Of a stretch of 64,000 nucleotides of DNA, positions 18,705-27,414 are shown in pieces. This DNA comes from Oryzomicrobium terrae (GTDB lineage Bacteria; Pseudomonadota; Gammaproteobacteria; Burkholderiales; Rhodocyclaceae). Location: the NCBI RefSeq assembly GCF_008274805.1, contig NZ_CP022579.1:2852001-2916000 (forward strand), in the 5' to 3' direction. Each line of letters opens with the position of its first letter. The stretch's first letter is position 1. The notes under the pieces are model-generated. The model had not been told where the DNA came from. It searched no databases and was given only the letters and a program-made list of their open reading frames with translations. Made by a program: the position numbers and the translations under genes.

Positions 18705-20963
18705 TCAGAAGTTGTAGATCCCCTGAATGCCGATCGTCCGGGGCATGCCGGAGGTGGCGATCTGGGCGTTGGACAGGAAGGAGCCGTGGTACAGGTCGTA
18801 CTTGGTGTTGAGCAGGTTGCGCACCCACAGCGCGGCCGTCCACTTTGCCCCCGGCTGGGTCACCGCAAAGCGAGTGTTGGCCAGCCAGTAGCTGTTGGTG
18901 TTGTAGGCCGGCACGCTAGATTTCAGCGTGTCGTGGAACACGTAGTCGCCCTGGGCCGTGTAGCGGAAACCGCCCTGGGTCCAGGTATAGCTCAGGGAGC
19001 CACCATAGCTGGTTTTGGGGAAATTGGTCAGTTCCTGGCCGGCGAAATCGCTATAAACCGGCGCGGTGTAACCGTTAGCCTTGGTGGCGGCCACATCCAG
19101 CCCCTTGTACTCCTTGTAGTAGCCTTCCTTGTAGCCCAGGTACTGGCCGATGGTCAGGCCGGCGATCGGCTCCCACTGCAATTCCAGTTCAAGCCCATAG
19201 ATTTCCGATTTGGGGATATTCACCAGGCGGCCCACGTTCTTGATCACCGGATCGATGAACACCTGAGACTGGTACTGCTGGTCCCGGTAGTCGTAGTAGA
19301 AGGCCGACGCATTAAGGCGCAGGGAGCGGGTCACGTCGCTCTTGGCACCAACCTCGTAGGCCCACAGCACCTCAGGCTTCACCGCGTCGACCTGCTGCGG
19401 GAAGGACGAGTTGTAGGCCGTGAAGCCGCCAGACTTCACCCCGCGGCTGACGCTGGTGTATAGCAGGGTGCCCTTGCGCAGCTGGTATTCCAGGCCGAGC
19501 TTGCCCGAGGTTTCGTCCGAGGTGAGGGAACGGTCCTGGGCCGGGAAGGTACTGGTGCCCACCTTGGCCGGCTGCGCCGGATACAGCGCATAGCTGGTGG
19601 TGAAGTTTTCCAGCTTGCGCGTTTCGTGCTCCTGGCGCAGCCCCAGCACCACCCGGGTGTTTTCGGTCAGCTTGTAATCCCCCTGGCCGAAAGCGGCCAG
19701 TACGTCAGCCTTCTGCTTGTAGGCAGTGAGGGTGGCGTAGCCGAGGTTGCCGGTGAAGTCGGAGTAGAACTTTTCATCCAGGTTTTCCCGGCCGTAGTAC
19801 ACCCCGGCCAGCCAGTTGAAGCGGTTCTGCCCCTTGGACGCCAGGCGCAACTCCTGAGAGAACACGCCGATATTGCTCTTGAAGTATTCGTCCGACTGGG
19901 GAATGGCCGAGCCATCCCAATCAATGAATTCCCGGCGCTTGAAGCTTTCGGTGCTGGTGATGCTAGTCAGCTTGACCTTGTCGAACTCCCAGTTCGCCGT
20001 CAGCGCCGCACCGTCGCTCTGATTGTCGCGGTGGGGCTTGTCGCCGACCGACAGGCCGGTGACCTTGGCAAAGGCCGGCGTCAGACTCCAGCCGGTCACC
20101 CGGGGATCCTTTTCCGCGGCGATGGTCGAGAATCCCAGGGCTTTGCCGGCAGCGTTCGGCACCAGCCCCTGGTACAGGCGCGGCCCCTGGCTCTCAGACT
20201 TGTCCTGGCCGTGGTGCACCGTCAGATTGAGCTTCAGGTCCCGGGTGGCGTCCAGCTCCAGCTGGCCGCGCAGAGCCAGGGTGTCCTTGTCACCCAAGGA
20301 TTGTCCGGTCACCCGGTTGTACTGCCAGGCGCCGCCCTGCTCCCGGGCAAAGGAGAAGCGGCCACGCAAGGCGTCGCTGAAGGGGCCGGAAACATAGCCT
20401 TCGACGGTTTTGGCATTGTAGGAACCGTAGCTGGCGGTCACCCCGGCATCGAACACCTGGGTAGGGCGCCGCGACAGGAAGTTGATCGCGCCGCCGGTGC
20501 TGTTGCGCCCATAGAGGGTGCCCTGGGGGCCGCGCAGCACTTCAACCCGATCGATATCGAAGAGCAGGCCCTGCGTCTGCACCGGGAAGGGATAGGCCAC
20601 CTCGTCCACATACACGCCCACGGTCGAAGTGTTGTTGGTCGCGTAATCCTTGAGCCCGACCCCGCGGATGCGGAACAGGGGCTGGCCGCTGCCGTACTGG
20701 GGGTCGATCTCGACGTTGGGCACCTCGTACTGCAGCTTGTTGATGTTGGTGATGCCCTTGTTTGTCAAATCCTCACCGGACAGTACCGTCAGGGCGGCCC
20801 CCACGTCCTGGGCCGACTGCTCCCGCCGCTGGGCGGTCACCACCACCGTGGGCAGCGCTGCCGTCGATTCCCCCGACGGCGCAGTGCTGGATTGAGCCAG
20901 GGCCGGAATGCCACTCAGCGCACCGCCAATGCCCACCAGCCCTCCGAGCAGTAGTTTTTTCAT
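18705..20963 (-). CDS. TonB-dependent outer-membrane receptor
   Basis: 752 aa: signal peptide (MKKLLLGGLVGIGGALSGIPALAQ), a TonB-box-like LPTVVVTAQRREQSAQD near residues 37-52, a plug domain with the IDRVEVLRGPQGTLYGRNSTGGAINF signature, and a 22-strand-type barrel ending in aromatic residues (GIQGIYNF). ATG 20963 is preceded by GGAGAT. The ligand is unknown; the downstream periplasmic NPP phosphodiesterase and SurE nucleotidase suggest a nucleotide or other phosphoester rather than an iron siderophore, but this is inference. Confidence 0.92.
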   Translation of the reverse strand: MKKLLLGGLVGIGGALSGIPALAQSSTAPSGESTAALPTVVVTAQRREQSAQDVGAALTVLSGEDLTNKGITNINKLQYEVPNVEIDPQYGSGQPLFRIRGVGLKDYATNNTSTVGVYVDEVAYPFPVQTQGLLFDIDRVEVLRGPQGTLYGRNSTGGAINFLSRRPTQVFDAGVTASYGSYNAKTVEGYVSGPFSDALRGRFSFAREQGGAWQYNRVTGQSLGDKDTLALRGQLELDATRDLKLNLTVHHGQDKSESQGPRLYQGLVPNAAGKALGFSTIAAEKDPRVTGWSLTPAFAKVTGLSVGDKPHRDNQSDGAALTANWEFDKVKLTSITSTESFKRREFIDWDGSAIPQSDEYFKSNIGVFSQELRLASKGQNRFNWLAGVYYGRENLDEKFYSDFTGNLGYATLTAYKQKADVLAAFGQGDYKLTENTRVVLGLRQEHETRKLENFTTSYALYPAQPAKVGTSTFPAQDRSLTSDETSGKLGLEYQLRKGTLLYTSVSRGVKSGGFTAYNSSFPQQVDAVKPEVLWAYEVGAKSDVTRSLRLNASAFYYDYRDQQYQSQVFIDPVIKNVGRLVNIPKSEIYGLELELQWEPIAGLTIGQYLGYKEGYYKEYKGLDVAATKANGYTAPVYSDFAGQELTNFPKTSYGGSLSYTWTQGGFRYTAQGDYVFHDTLKSSVPAYNTNSYWLANTRFAVTQPGAKWTAALWVRNLLNTKYDLYHGSFLSNAQIATSGMPRTIGIQGIYNF

Positions 20964-21339
20964 GCTTGCATCTCCGCGTAATAGTCGTTGGTGCGCCCGG
21001 AATCGTCCCCGGACGCCACGGGTGGGCAAAAGCGAATTCCCCCCCCACCGGGACCTACGGATTAGCAGATGTCATGCCAATGTAACAATCCTGTAAAAAC
21101 AGTTAGTTGCAAATTCGGAAAGTATGCCTATGTGCTGTAGCGCACAAATTCCTGTTGGCACTGGCCAAACCGCACCACACCCAGCAGCGATCCGCCCCCG
21201 CCAACCGGCGGAGAACCATCGCGCGGTGCTCACCAGACCTGCGGAAGCGCCATCAACAATTCTTTTTTGGCCAAAACGCCCCCGAATTTCGGCGCAGCAG
21301 CGATAATGCGAGGTTGGGCAAAAAACGGATTCTCAAGTA
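20964..21339. other. Divergent intergenic region between TonB receptor and nitronate monooxygenase-like gene
   Basis: A 376-nt gap that must hold the promoters of both divergent genes. It contains three 11-bp-spaced repeats (listed separately) and a small TGTGC/GCACA inverted repeat at 21131-21146. GATAAT at 21302-21307 could be a -10 for the plus-strand gene, but no matching -35 is visible. No open frame here looks like a gene. Confidence 0.55.
21069..21102 (+). promoter_or_regulatory. Candidate PhoB-like box: three 11-bp direct repeats
   Basis: Half-sites ATGTCAT (21069), ATGTAAC (21080) and CTGTAAA (21091) recur at exactly 11 bp, with AT-rich spacers, resembling PhoB half-sites (consensus CTGTCAT plus 4 bp). 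The repeats read in the plus direction, away from the TonB receptor gene whose start lies 106 bp to the left. That orientation is wrong for classical PhoB activation of that gene, so the assignment is tentative. Confidence 0.35.
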
Positions 21340-22584
21340 ATGAAGCGAGTGGATGACTTTCGCCTGCGTCTAGGCAAACACGAACTGGTACCGATCATGG
21401 TGGGCGGCATGGGCGTCGATATTTCGACCGCCGAGCTCTCCCTCGAGGCAGCGCGCCTCGGTGGCATTGGCCATATTTCGGATGCCATGGTGCCGACGGT
21501 GTCCGACCGTCGGTTCAACACCAAGTACGTGCGAAACAAGCTCGCCCAATACAAGTTCAACGTCGCCAACTCCGACAAATCGGTAGTCCAGTTCGACCTG
21601 GCGCTGCTTGCCGAAGCTACCGCCATGCACGTCGGCCGGACCATGGAAGCCAAGCGCGGCCCCGGCCTGGTGTTCATCAACTGCATGGAAAAGCTGACGA
21701 TGAACGGCCCCAAGGAAACGCTGCGCGTTCGCTTGCGGGCCGCGCTGGATGCTGGCATCGATGGCATCACCTTGGCGGCCGGCCTGCACCTGGGTTCATT
21801 CGCCCTGATCGAGGACCACCCCCGCTTCCACGACGCCAAGCTGGGCATCATCGTCTCGTCCCTACGCGCCCTGCAGATCTTCCTCAAGAAGAACTCCCGC
21901 ACCGGTCGCCTACCTGACTACGTGGTGGTGGAAGGCCCCTTGGCCGGCGGCCACTTGGGCTTTGGCATGGACTGGGCTGAGTACGACCTGGCTACCATCG
22001 TCGCCGAAATCCGCAATTGGCTGATCGCCGAAAAGCTCGACATCCCCCTCATTCCCGCCGGTGGCATCTTCACTGGCTCGGACGCAGTGGGCTTCCTGGA
22101 AATGGGGGCCAGCGCCGTCCAGGTCGCCACCCGCTTCACCGTAACCCGCGAGTGCGGCCTGCCTGAAGACGTGCAGCAGGAATACTTCAAGGCCAGCGAA
22201 GACCAGATCGAGGTTAACCAGATCTCGCCCACCGGCTACCCGATGCGCATGCTCAAGAACAGCCCCGCCATCGGCAGCGGCATCCGCCCCAACTGCGAAG
22301 CCTACGGCTATTTACTCGACGCCTCCGGCAACTGCCAGTACATCGAGGCCTACAACCGCGAAGTGGCCGCCCACCCCGAAGCGCGCAAGGTCAAGGTTTT
22401 TGACAAAACCTGCCTGTGCACCCACATGCGCAACTTCGACTGCTGGACCTGCGGTCAGTACACCTACCGGCTCAAGGACACCACCCGGCAGAATGAGGAT
22501 GGCAGTTATCAACTTCTCAGCGCCGAACACGTCTTCCGTGACTACCAGTTCAGTACCGACGGGAAGATATCGCTACCTGAGTAG
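21340..22584 (+). CDS. Nitronate monooxygenase-like flavoprotein (NPD family)
   Basis: 414-aa FMN-dependent TIM-barrel protein of the 2-nitropropane dioxygenase group. Family marks are PIMVGGMGVDIST at the N-terminus, VVVEGPLAGGHLGFGMDW (phosphate-binding His/Gly region), PLIPAGGIFTGSDAVGFLEMGASAVQVATRF and YPMRMLKNSPA. The C-terminal extension carries a Cys cluster (CLCTHMRNFDCWTCG, about residues 369-383) not typical of the core fold. The true substrate is unknown. Ends just before a strong bidirectional terminator. Confidence 0.85.
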   Translation: MKRVDDFRLRLGKHELVPIMVGGMGVDISTAELSLEAARLGGIGHISDAMVPTVSDRRFNTKYVRNKLAQYKFNVANSDKSVVQFDLALLAEATAMHVGRTMEAKRGPGLVFINCMEKLTMNGPKETLRVRLRAALDAGIDGITLAAGLHLGSFALIEDHPRFHDAKLGIIVSSLRALQIFLKKNSRTGRLPDYVVVEGPLAGGHLGFGMDWAEYDLATIVAEIRNWLIAEKLDIPLIPAGGIFTGSDAVGFLEMGASAVQVATRFTVTRECGLPEDVQQEYFKASEDQIEVNQISPTGYPMRMLKNSPAIGSGIRPNCEAYGYLLDASGNCQYIEAYNREVAAHPEARKVKVFDKTCLCTHMRNFDCWTCGQYTYRLKDTTRQNEDGSYQLLSAEHVFRDYQFSTDGKISLPE

Positions 22585-22609
22585 CAAATAGATCACTGAA
22601 TCATCCAAC

Positions 22610-22649
22610 AATTAAAATGGGCGAGGAGAAATCCTCGCCCATTTTAATT
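22610..22649. terminator. Bidirectional intrinsic terminator closing the polysaccharide locus
   Basis: An 18-bp perfect stem, AATTAAAATGGGCGAGGA (22610-22627) with its complement at 22632-22649, around a GAAA tetraloop. A and T runs on both sides allow termination of the nitronate monooxygenase-like gene (plus) and of the O-antigen operon (minus). Confidence 0.93.
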
Positions 22650-22667
22650 TAAAGAAAAGGCAGAAAA

Positions 22668-24620
22668 TCAAGAACCAACTAACTCACAGCAGGGAACTGA
22701 CACCAGCTTCTCCATATGAATCCAATCCACAACATCACCTGCCGGAGAATATTCCGGAACCAACTCCTGCATTATATTGCGCAGCGCCTCCACATCACCA
22801 AATCTCAAACAGCTCTCTAGTTCTTTTATTTTTGGCACAAGATCAGACAATGGAATAAAGTCCTCGTGAGCCTTCATTATTCTTGGATGAGAGGTAGGTT
22901 TTGGGTTATCACCGATGAGGAGCTCCTCATACAACTTTTCCCCAGGGCGCAATCCTGTTATTTCAATTTCAATATCACCATCAGGGTTCTCAGAGTCCTT
23001 AACGGACAAGCCAGACAATTCAATCATTCTGCGTGCAAGATCGATGATCTTAACCGCCCCCCCCATGTCCAAGACGAAGACATCCCCACCCTTTGCCATG
23101 GCTCCAGCCTGAATAACAAGCTGAGCAGCTTCAGGAATAGTCATAAAGTAACGTGTTATATCAGGGTGTGTAAGGGTGATTGGGCCGCCATTGCGAATTT
23201 GCTGCCTAAATTTTGGCACAACAGATCCAGAGGAACCAAGCACATTTCCAAATCTAACCATGGTGAATTTTGTTTTTGAATTATTTGCTGCAAAAGCCTG
23301 AAGAATCATTTCAGCAAGGCGTTTGCTAGCCCCCATGATATTCGTTGGACGGACTGCCTTATCTGTGCTGATCAGCACAAAATCTGCAACACCACATCGC
23401 TCAGCCGCCTCAGCCGTTTTAAGCGTACCAAGTACATTATTTTTGATTCCTTCTGCAGGATTGTGTTCAACAACAGGCACATGCTTGTATGCAGCTGCGT
23501 GGTACACAATATCAGGGCGCCAGGTTCTCATAATATCCCCCATGCGTCCTTCATCACGCACAGAAGCAAGCAGTGGAACCATTCGAATCGCACCACCACA
23601 ATTTATATACTCTTTTGCGAGCAACTCTTGATGAATTTCATACAATGCAAACTCACTCTGTTCTATCAAGAGTAAAACCGAAGGGGAAAGCTGAGCAATT
23701 TGCCGACACAGTTCCCCACCAATCGATCCACCGGCCCCCGTAACTAACACAGTTTTCCCTGTAATATTCTTGGCTAATAAAACCGGATTAGGAGCCACAG
23801 GATCGCGGCCTAAAAGGTCATCAACATCCAGCTCTTGAAGATCGGCAAAACCAAATCTCCCTTTAGCCAAAGCAGTGAAACTTGGCAGTGTACGTACAGA
23901 AACCTTTGCCTTTAGAAGGTCATTTAATATTTTATTCCGGCGCTGCCTCGAAATACTAGGCAGTGCTAATAAAACACTGCAAACCCCGACACTATCTACC
24001 AAGTCATTTAAATTACGAGGGTTATAAATTGGCAAACCGTTAAGCAAATTCCCTTGCAAAGTCAAATCGTCATCCAGATAGCCGACCACTCTCATCTCAA
24101 AATTATTAGCCATTGCAGCAGCTAGCTGCCTCCCCGCCCCCCCTGCGCCATAAATAAGCACCTTAGGCAAATCCGCTTTCGCGAGCCTGGCCCGGTAAAG
24201 ACCACCCAACCAATAGCGGGCAAATGCACGTGAAGTTCCAACTGCAAAAAAAAGAAGCATTGGTTGAATCAAACCAATTGTACGCGGAATATCGGGAATA
24301 CCATAAGCCGTAAAAATTGCAGAATACAACATAGCGTAGACGCCGCACGCTTTTATTACAGCGTGAAGTGCAGGCCAACCTGAATACCGAAAAATGGCTC
24401 GATAAAGGCCCATTGCTGCAAAAATCGGCAATTGGAGGGCAAGCGCGACCCAAACGGCAATAGCAACTCCACCTGAGAGTGCAACAAACTCATTAAGCCG
24501 TAAGTAAAATGCAAACCAGACACAAAGAACGCAAAGACTTGCATCTATTGCAAGGGCGATCAAACGCTTCACCATTCTTGGCAAAGCCAAAAATGGATTA
24601 GTAGCAACCTCAACTTGCAT
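22668..24620 (-). CDS. wbpM: WbpM/FlaA1-like UDP-GlcNAc 4,6-dehydratase, membrane-bound
   Basis: 650-aa protein: four N-terminal membrane segments (about residues 15-130), a first Rossmann domain (VLIYGAGGAGRQLA), then the catalytic SDR domain with TGAGGSIGGELCRQIA, the STDKAVRPTNIMGASKR active-site region and RPGEKLYEELL. The family makes UDP-4-keto-6-deoxy-hexosamines, precursors of QuiNAc/FucNAc-type sugars. ATG 24620 is chosen over a GTG at 24668. It is the last gene of the O-antigen operon, a common position in Pseudomonas-type loci. Confidence 0.92.
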   Translation of the reverse strand: MQVEVATNPFLALPRMVKRLIALAIDASLCVLCVWFAFYLRLNEFVALSGGVAIAVWVALALQLPIFAAMGLYRAIFRYSGWPALHAVIKACGVYAMLYSAIFTAYGIPDIPRTIGLIQPMLLFFAVGTSRAFARYWLGGLYRARLAKADLPKVLIYGAGGAGRQLAAAMANNFEMRVVGYLDDDLTLQGNLLNGLPIYNPRNLNDLVDSVGVCSVLLALPSISRQRRNKILNDLLKAKVSVRTLPSFTALAKGRFGFADLQELDVDDLLGRDPVAPNPVLLAKNITGKTVLVTGAGGSIGGELCRQIAQLSPSVLLLIEQSEFALYEIHQELLAKEYINCGGAIRMVPLLASVRDEGRMGDIMRTWRPDIVYHAAAYKHVPVVEHNPAEGIKNNVLGTLKTAEAAERCGVADFVLISTDKAVRPTNIMGASKRLAEMILQAFAANNSKTKFTMVRFGNVLGSSGSVVPKFRQQIRNGGPITLTHPDITRYFMTIPEAAQLVIQAGAMAKGGDVFVLDMGGAVKIIDLARRMIELSGLSVKDSENPDGDIEIEITGLRPGEKLYEELLIGDNPKPTSHPRIMKAHEDFIPLSDLVPKIKELESCLRFGDVEALRNIMQELVPEYSPAGDVVDWIHMEKLVSVPCCELVGS

Positions 24621-24778
24621 ACTTAGCTCTTTCAATGTCTTCTTAGCCGAGAAAACACACTTAATCACAAAAACACAAGCAAAACAGAAAGAAAGCGCCC
24701 AGAACCCTAACCAATGGAAAACACCTTTCCAGACTCCAGACCCACCTCAACCCGGCAACTTCCCCTTACTGCAAAAAA

Positions 24779-25588
24779 TCAATCACAGTCTTGACGCAAG
24801 CTCACAACATGCTTAACAGCAGATCTAAAATTCTCATGAAGCCTTTGAGCTCCCACAGGGGTCACCCGCGAAATATCTGCCACATAAGAAATAGTTTTTT
24901 CAAACTCACCACAAAAATCCAAACCAGAAGAAACAAAACAGTCTTGATAATCACGAGATAAAATAACGCGCTGGGAACCTAGGCGCATATGTTCGGCCAG
25001 AATTAATTCAGCAGGAACAGCCCCCCTCCCAATTCTCCCCACCCCTCCAAAACCAAATTTAACCCCCCTCATCTGACACATTGAAGCAACCCAATCCATT
25101 ATGCCATCAGACACAATCTCAAACATAAAATCCAGACGACATTCAATATGCAAGTCATTAAGACCAACATGTATCGAATCGACCCCACCTATCTCTAAAA
25201 TTGACTTCAGCCTTATTAGTGAAGCTGCCGTCTCCACTAGCAGAACCACCTCCACACGACCATTAATTAATTCAACAAAGCGGCGGACTTCAGCCTCAGT
25301 TCTGAACATTGGAAGCATAATCGCATCTGCGCCTCCGTCAATTACTGAAGCAATCTCTGCCGCTGAATCCTTATGGATTGGATTCACCCTGACCAACAAC
25401 TTCGAACAGCTGAGAACAGTTTTTACCTTTTTAACATCTTCTAAGGTGTGCCGAGATATCAATGTATTAAGGTGCCCTTGCCGCTCGACTTTGCCATTAA
25501 TCTCAAGATCAACCATCACATAGTCAACCCTACAAGAGTCAGCAATAGCAGCACGACAAGCATCGGCAGTTATAAATATATATTCCAT
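24779..25588 (-). CDS. HpcH/HpaI-type aldolase family protein
   Basis: 269-aa protein of the phosphoenolpyruvate/pyruvate-binding TIM-barrel family. It shows DYVMVDLEINGK near the N-terminus, LVRVNPIHKDS, the metal-ligand Glu in VVLLVETAASL, and VDSIHVGLNDLHIE. Members cleave or form 4-hydroxy-2-oxo acids or citramalyl/citryl thioesters. It starts immediately after the decarboxylase gene ends (25589) and lies inside the O-antigen locus, so it probably makes a non-sugar building block. The substrate cannot be told from sequence. Confidence 0.75.
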   Translation of the reverse strand: MEYIFITADACRAAIADSCRVDYVMVDLEINGKVERQGHLNTLISRHTLEDVKKVKTVLSCSKLLVRVNPIHKDSAAEIASVIDGGADAIMLPMFRTEAEVRRFVELINGRVEVVLLVETAASLIRLKSILEIGGVDSIHVGLNDLHIECRLDFMFEIVSDGIMDWVASMCQMRGVKFGFGGVGRIGRGAVPAELILAEHMRLGSQRVILSRDYQDCFVSSGLDFCGEFEKTISYVADISRVTPVGAQRLHENFRSAVKHVVSLRQDCD

Positions 25589-26824
25589 TTAAAACTTAAA
25601 TTTTTCAAAAATATAATCAAAGTCCTCACCCTGCTTTATAACCTCCAGGCCATTTTTTCCGCACATAACAATAGGCACACTTGGCAATATAAACGGAGGC
25701 TTCATTACCACAGAGTAAGAGCCTACATTTGAATAGACCAAAAAATCACCTACCATCGGATTACCGCGAACATTCCTGCTAAGAAAATCACTCTCGATAC
25801 ATGTATAACCAGCCACATCGAATACCAGCTCACTATCGCGCAAGTTTTGTGGATTACAAACAAGCGTAACCGGTAAATTTGACGACCTTGCCGTTGGGCT
25901 TATGTTGAATATACTGCCGGAAACAACAGCAATAAGTCTTTCGCCGACATATCGAGTAGATGTAACTTGACATACAAAATTTAATGTATCTGCAACCAGA
26001 GCAGTACCTGGCTCTACAATCAGAGTTGGCAAATCATCCTTATCTCCGTAATGACGAATAAGCTCATTACCAATAATTTGTGCATAGTCACAAAATGAGG
26101 CCGGAACAACACCCATCTTGTTAGCCAAGTCGGCTGGCATATGACTCATAAAACCACCACCCAAATTTATAAACTTAGGCGGATTAGAAAATATTCTATT
26201 GGCCAAAGCAACTACTTTTAATGCGCGAGTTTTGTATGTAGATGGCTGGCGATTGGGGTAGTGGCAATGCAATCCTACAAGGTCAAGCCTTTTATTCTTT
26301 GAAATTATTTTCAACGCTTTCTCGAACTCTTCCCCTCCAACATCAAATCCAAATCGTGAGGACTGCCCATCAATTTCACCAAAATTACAGCGAAAAGCAA
26401 CCTGAACCGTTGGCATTTCGGTCTGGGCGCAAATTATCTCAAGCTTCTTAATATCCTCAAGATTATCTAGATTAATTAAGACACCTGCACGAGCTGCCGC
26501 ATCAAGAGATGAATATGATTTACACGGACCGTTGTAAATTACTTTGCCAAAATCAACACCCACTCTACGTGCCAATTCAAGCTCCATCTCAGAGACAACT
26601 TCGGCGCGCCCACCCAATCTATCTACGAGCTTACAAATATACGGAGTGTAGTTTGTCTTATATGAGTAAGCTATTTCAACCCTAGGATAGAATCTTGCGA
26701 ACTCACCGAGCATTTCGTGATAGTTGCTACAAAATCGCGCCTCGTCAAAAAAATAAAAAGCATCACCGAGCTCTTGGCTAGCGCAAGAAATACTATTCCA
26801 ATTATCAAGAATATTATCGTTCAT
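25589..26824 (-). CDS. Fold-III PLP-dependent decarboxylase (diaminopimelate/ornithine decarboxylase-like)
   Basis: 411 aa. The N-terminal alanine-racemase-type barrel has IAYSYKTNYTP, with the PLP lysine near residue 54, then GLHCHYPNRQP, the glycine-rich FINLGGGFMSH and VEPGTALVADT (PLP phosphate site). The C-terminal beta domain includes CIESDFLSRN. This matches LysA-like decarboxylases. ATG 26824 is preferred to a TTG at 26833; it overlaps the glycosyl-1-phosphate transferase gene by 11 nt. Because it sits in a polysaccharide locus, a role in lysine synthesis is unlikely. Confidence 0.82.
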   Translation of the reverse strand: MNDNILDNWNSISCASQELGDAFYFFDEARFCSNYHEMLGEFARFYPRVEIAYSYKTNYTPYICKLVDRLGGRAEVVSEMELELARRVGVDFGKVIYNGPCKSYSSLDAAARAGVLINLDNLEDIKKLEIICAQTEMPTVQVAFRCNFGEIDGQSSRFGFDVGGEEFEKALKIISKNKRLDLVGLHCHYPNRQPSTYKTRALKVVALANRIFSNPPKFINLGGGFMSHMPADLANKMGVVPASFCDYAQIIGNELIRHYGDKDDLPTLIVEPGTALVADTLNFVCQVTSTRYVGERLIAVVSGSIFNISPTARSSNLPVTLVCNPQNLRDSELVFDVAGYTCIESDFLSRNVRGNPMVGDFLVYSNVGSYSVVMKPPFILPSVPIVMCGKNGLEVIKQGEDFDYIFEKFKF

Positions 26825-27413
26825 TTTTCTCAAATATTCCCTTCATCGACAAAACCACAAAAGCCGTACGAAAAACAATTCTTGCATCCTCAAAAATCCC
26901 TAGCTTATTAAAATTATCAATATAAATATTGTCGTACTTGATTTTCTCAGGCCACTCCAAATCATTCCTACCCGATATCTGCGCCAATCCAGTAATCCCA
27001 GGCTTAACAGAGAACCGGCGCTTTAGCTCAGGTGAAAAATCCTTATACTCACCTAATTCATAAGTTACAGGCGGCCGTGGCCCAACAATAGCCATATCAC
27101 CTAAAATAACATTTAACAACTGAGGGAGCTCATCCAGACTAAGCTTTCTAAGCAGAGAGCCGACACGTGTGATACGAGGGTCGCCTGTATAGCAAAACAG
27201 CCCCTCGTTCATATGCTCGGCACCAGGCACCATCGTACGGAATTTATACATACAAAATGGCGCCCCCCCCAACCCTAACCTCTCCTGAGTAAAAAAAACA
27301 GGCCCTCTTGAGTCTATTTTTATGAAAATACAAATAACAATTAGCAAGGGGAGCAGCAATAAAAGCAACACCACCCCTAAAAACAAATCAATTATTCTTT
27401 TTAAGAAAACCAT
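26814..27413 (-). CDS. Initiating sugar-phosphate transferase (PglC/WbaP-type)
   Basis: 199-aa monotopic phosphoglycosyl transferase. An N-terminal re-entrant hydrophobic segment (about residues 3-32) is followed by the Bac_transf domain: GPVFFTQERLGLGGAPFCMYKFRTM, RKLSLDELPQLLNVILGDMAIVGPRPP (catalytic Asp-Glu) and KPGITGLAQISGRN. It transfers a sugar phosphate from UDP-sugar to undecaprenyl phosphate, starting O-unit assembly; the donor could be the product of the WbpM branch. Confidence 0.92.
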   Translation of the reverse strand: MVFLKRIIDLFLGVVLLLLLLPLLIVICIFIKIDSRGPVFFTQERLGLGGAPFCMYKFRTMVPGAEHMNEGLFCYTGDPRITRVGSLLRKLSLDELPQLLNVILGDMAIVGPRPPVTYELGEYKDFSPELKRRFSVKPGITGLAQISGRNDLEWPEKIKYDNIYIDNFNKLGIFEDARIVFRTAFVVLSMKGIFEKNER

Positions 27414-27414
27414 A

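Noticed and set aside
25589-26824. lysA (diaminopimelate decarboxylase of lysine biosynthesis)
   Set aside because: The protein is of the right fold, but its position inside the AT-rich polysaccharide operon and the absence of lysine genes argue for a specialised role.
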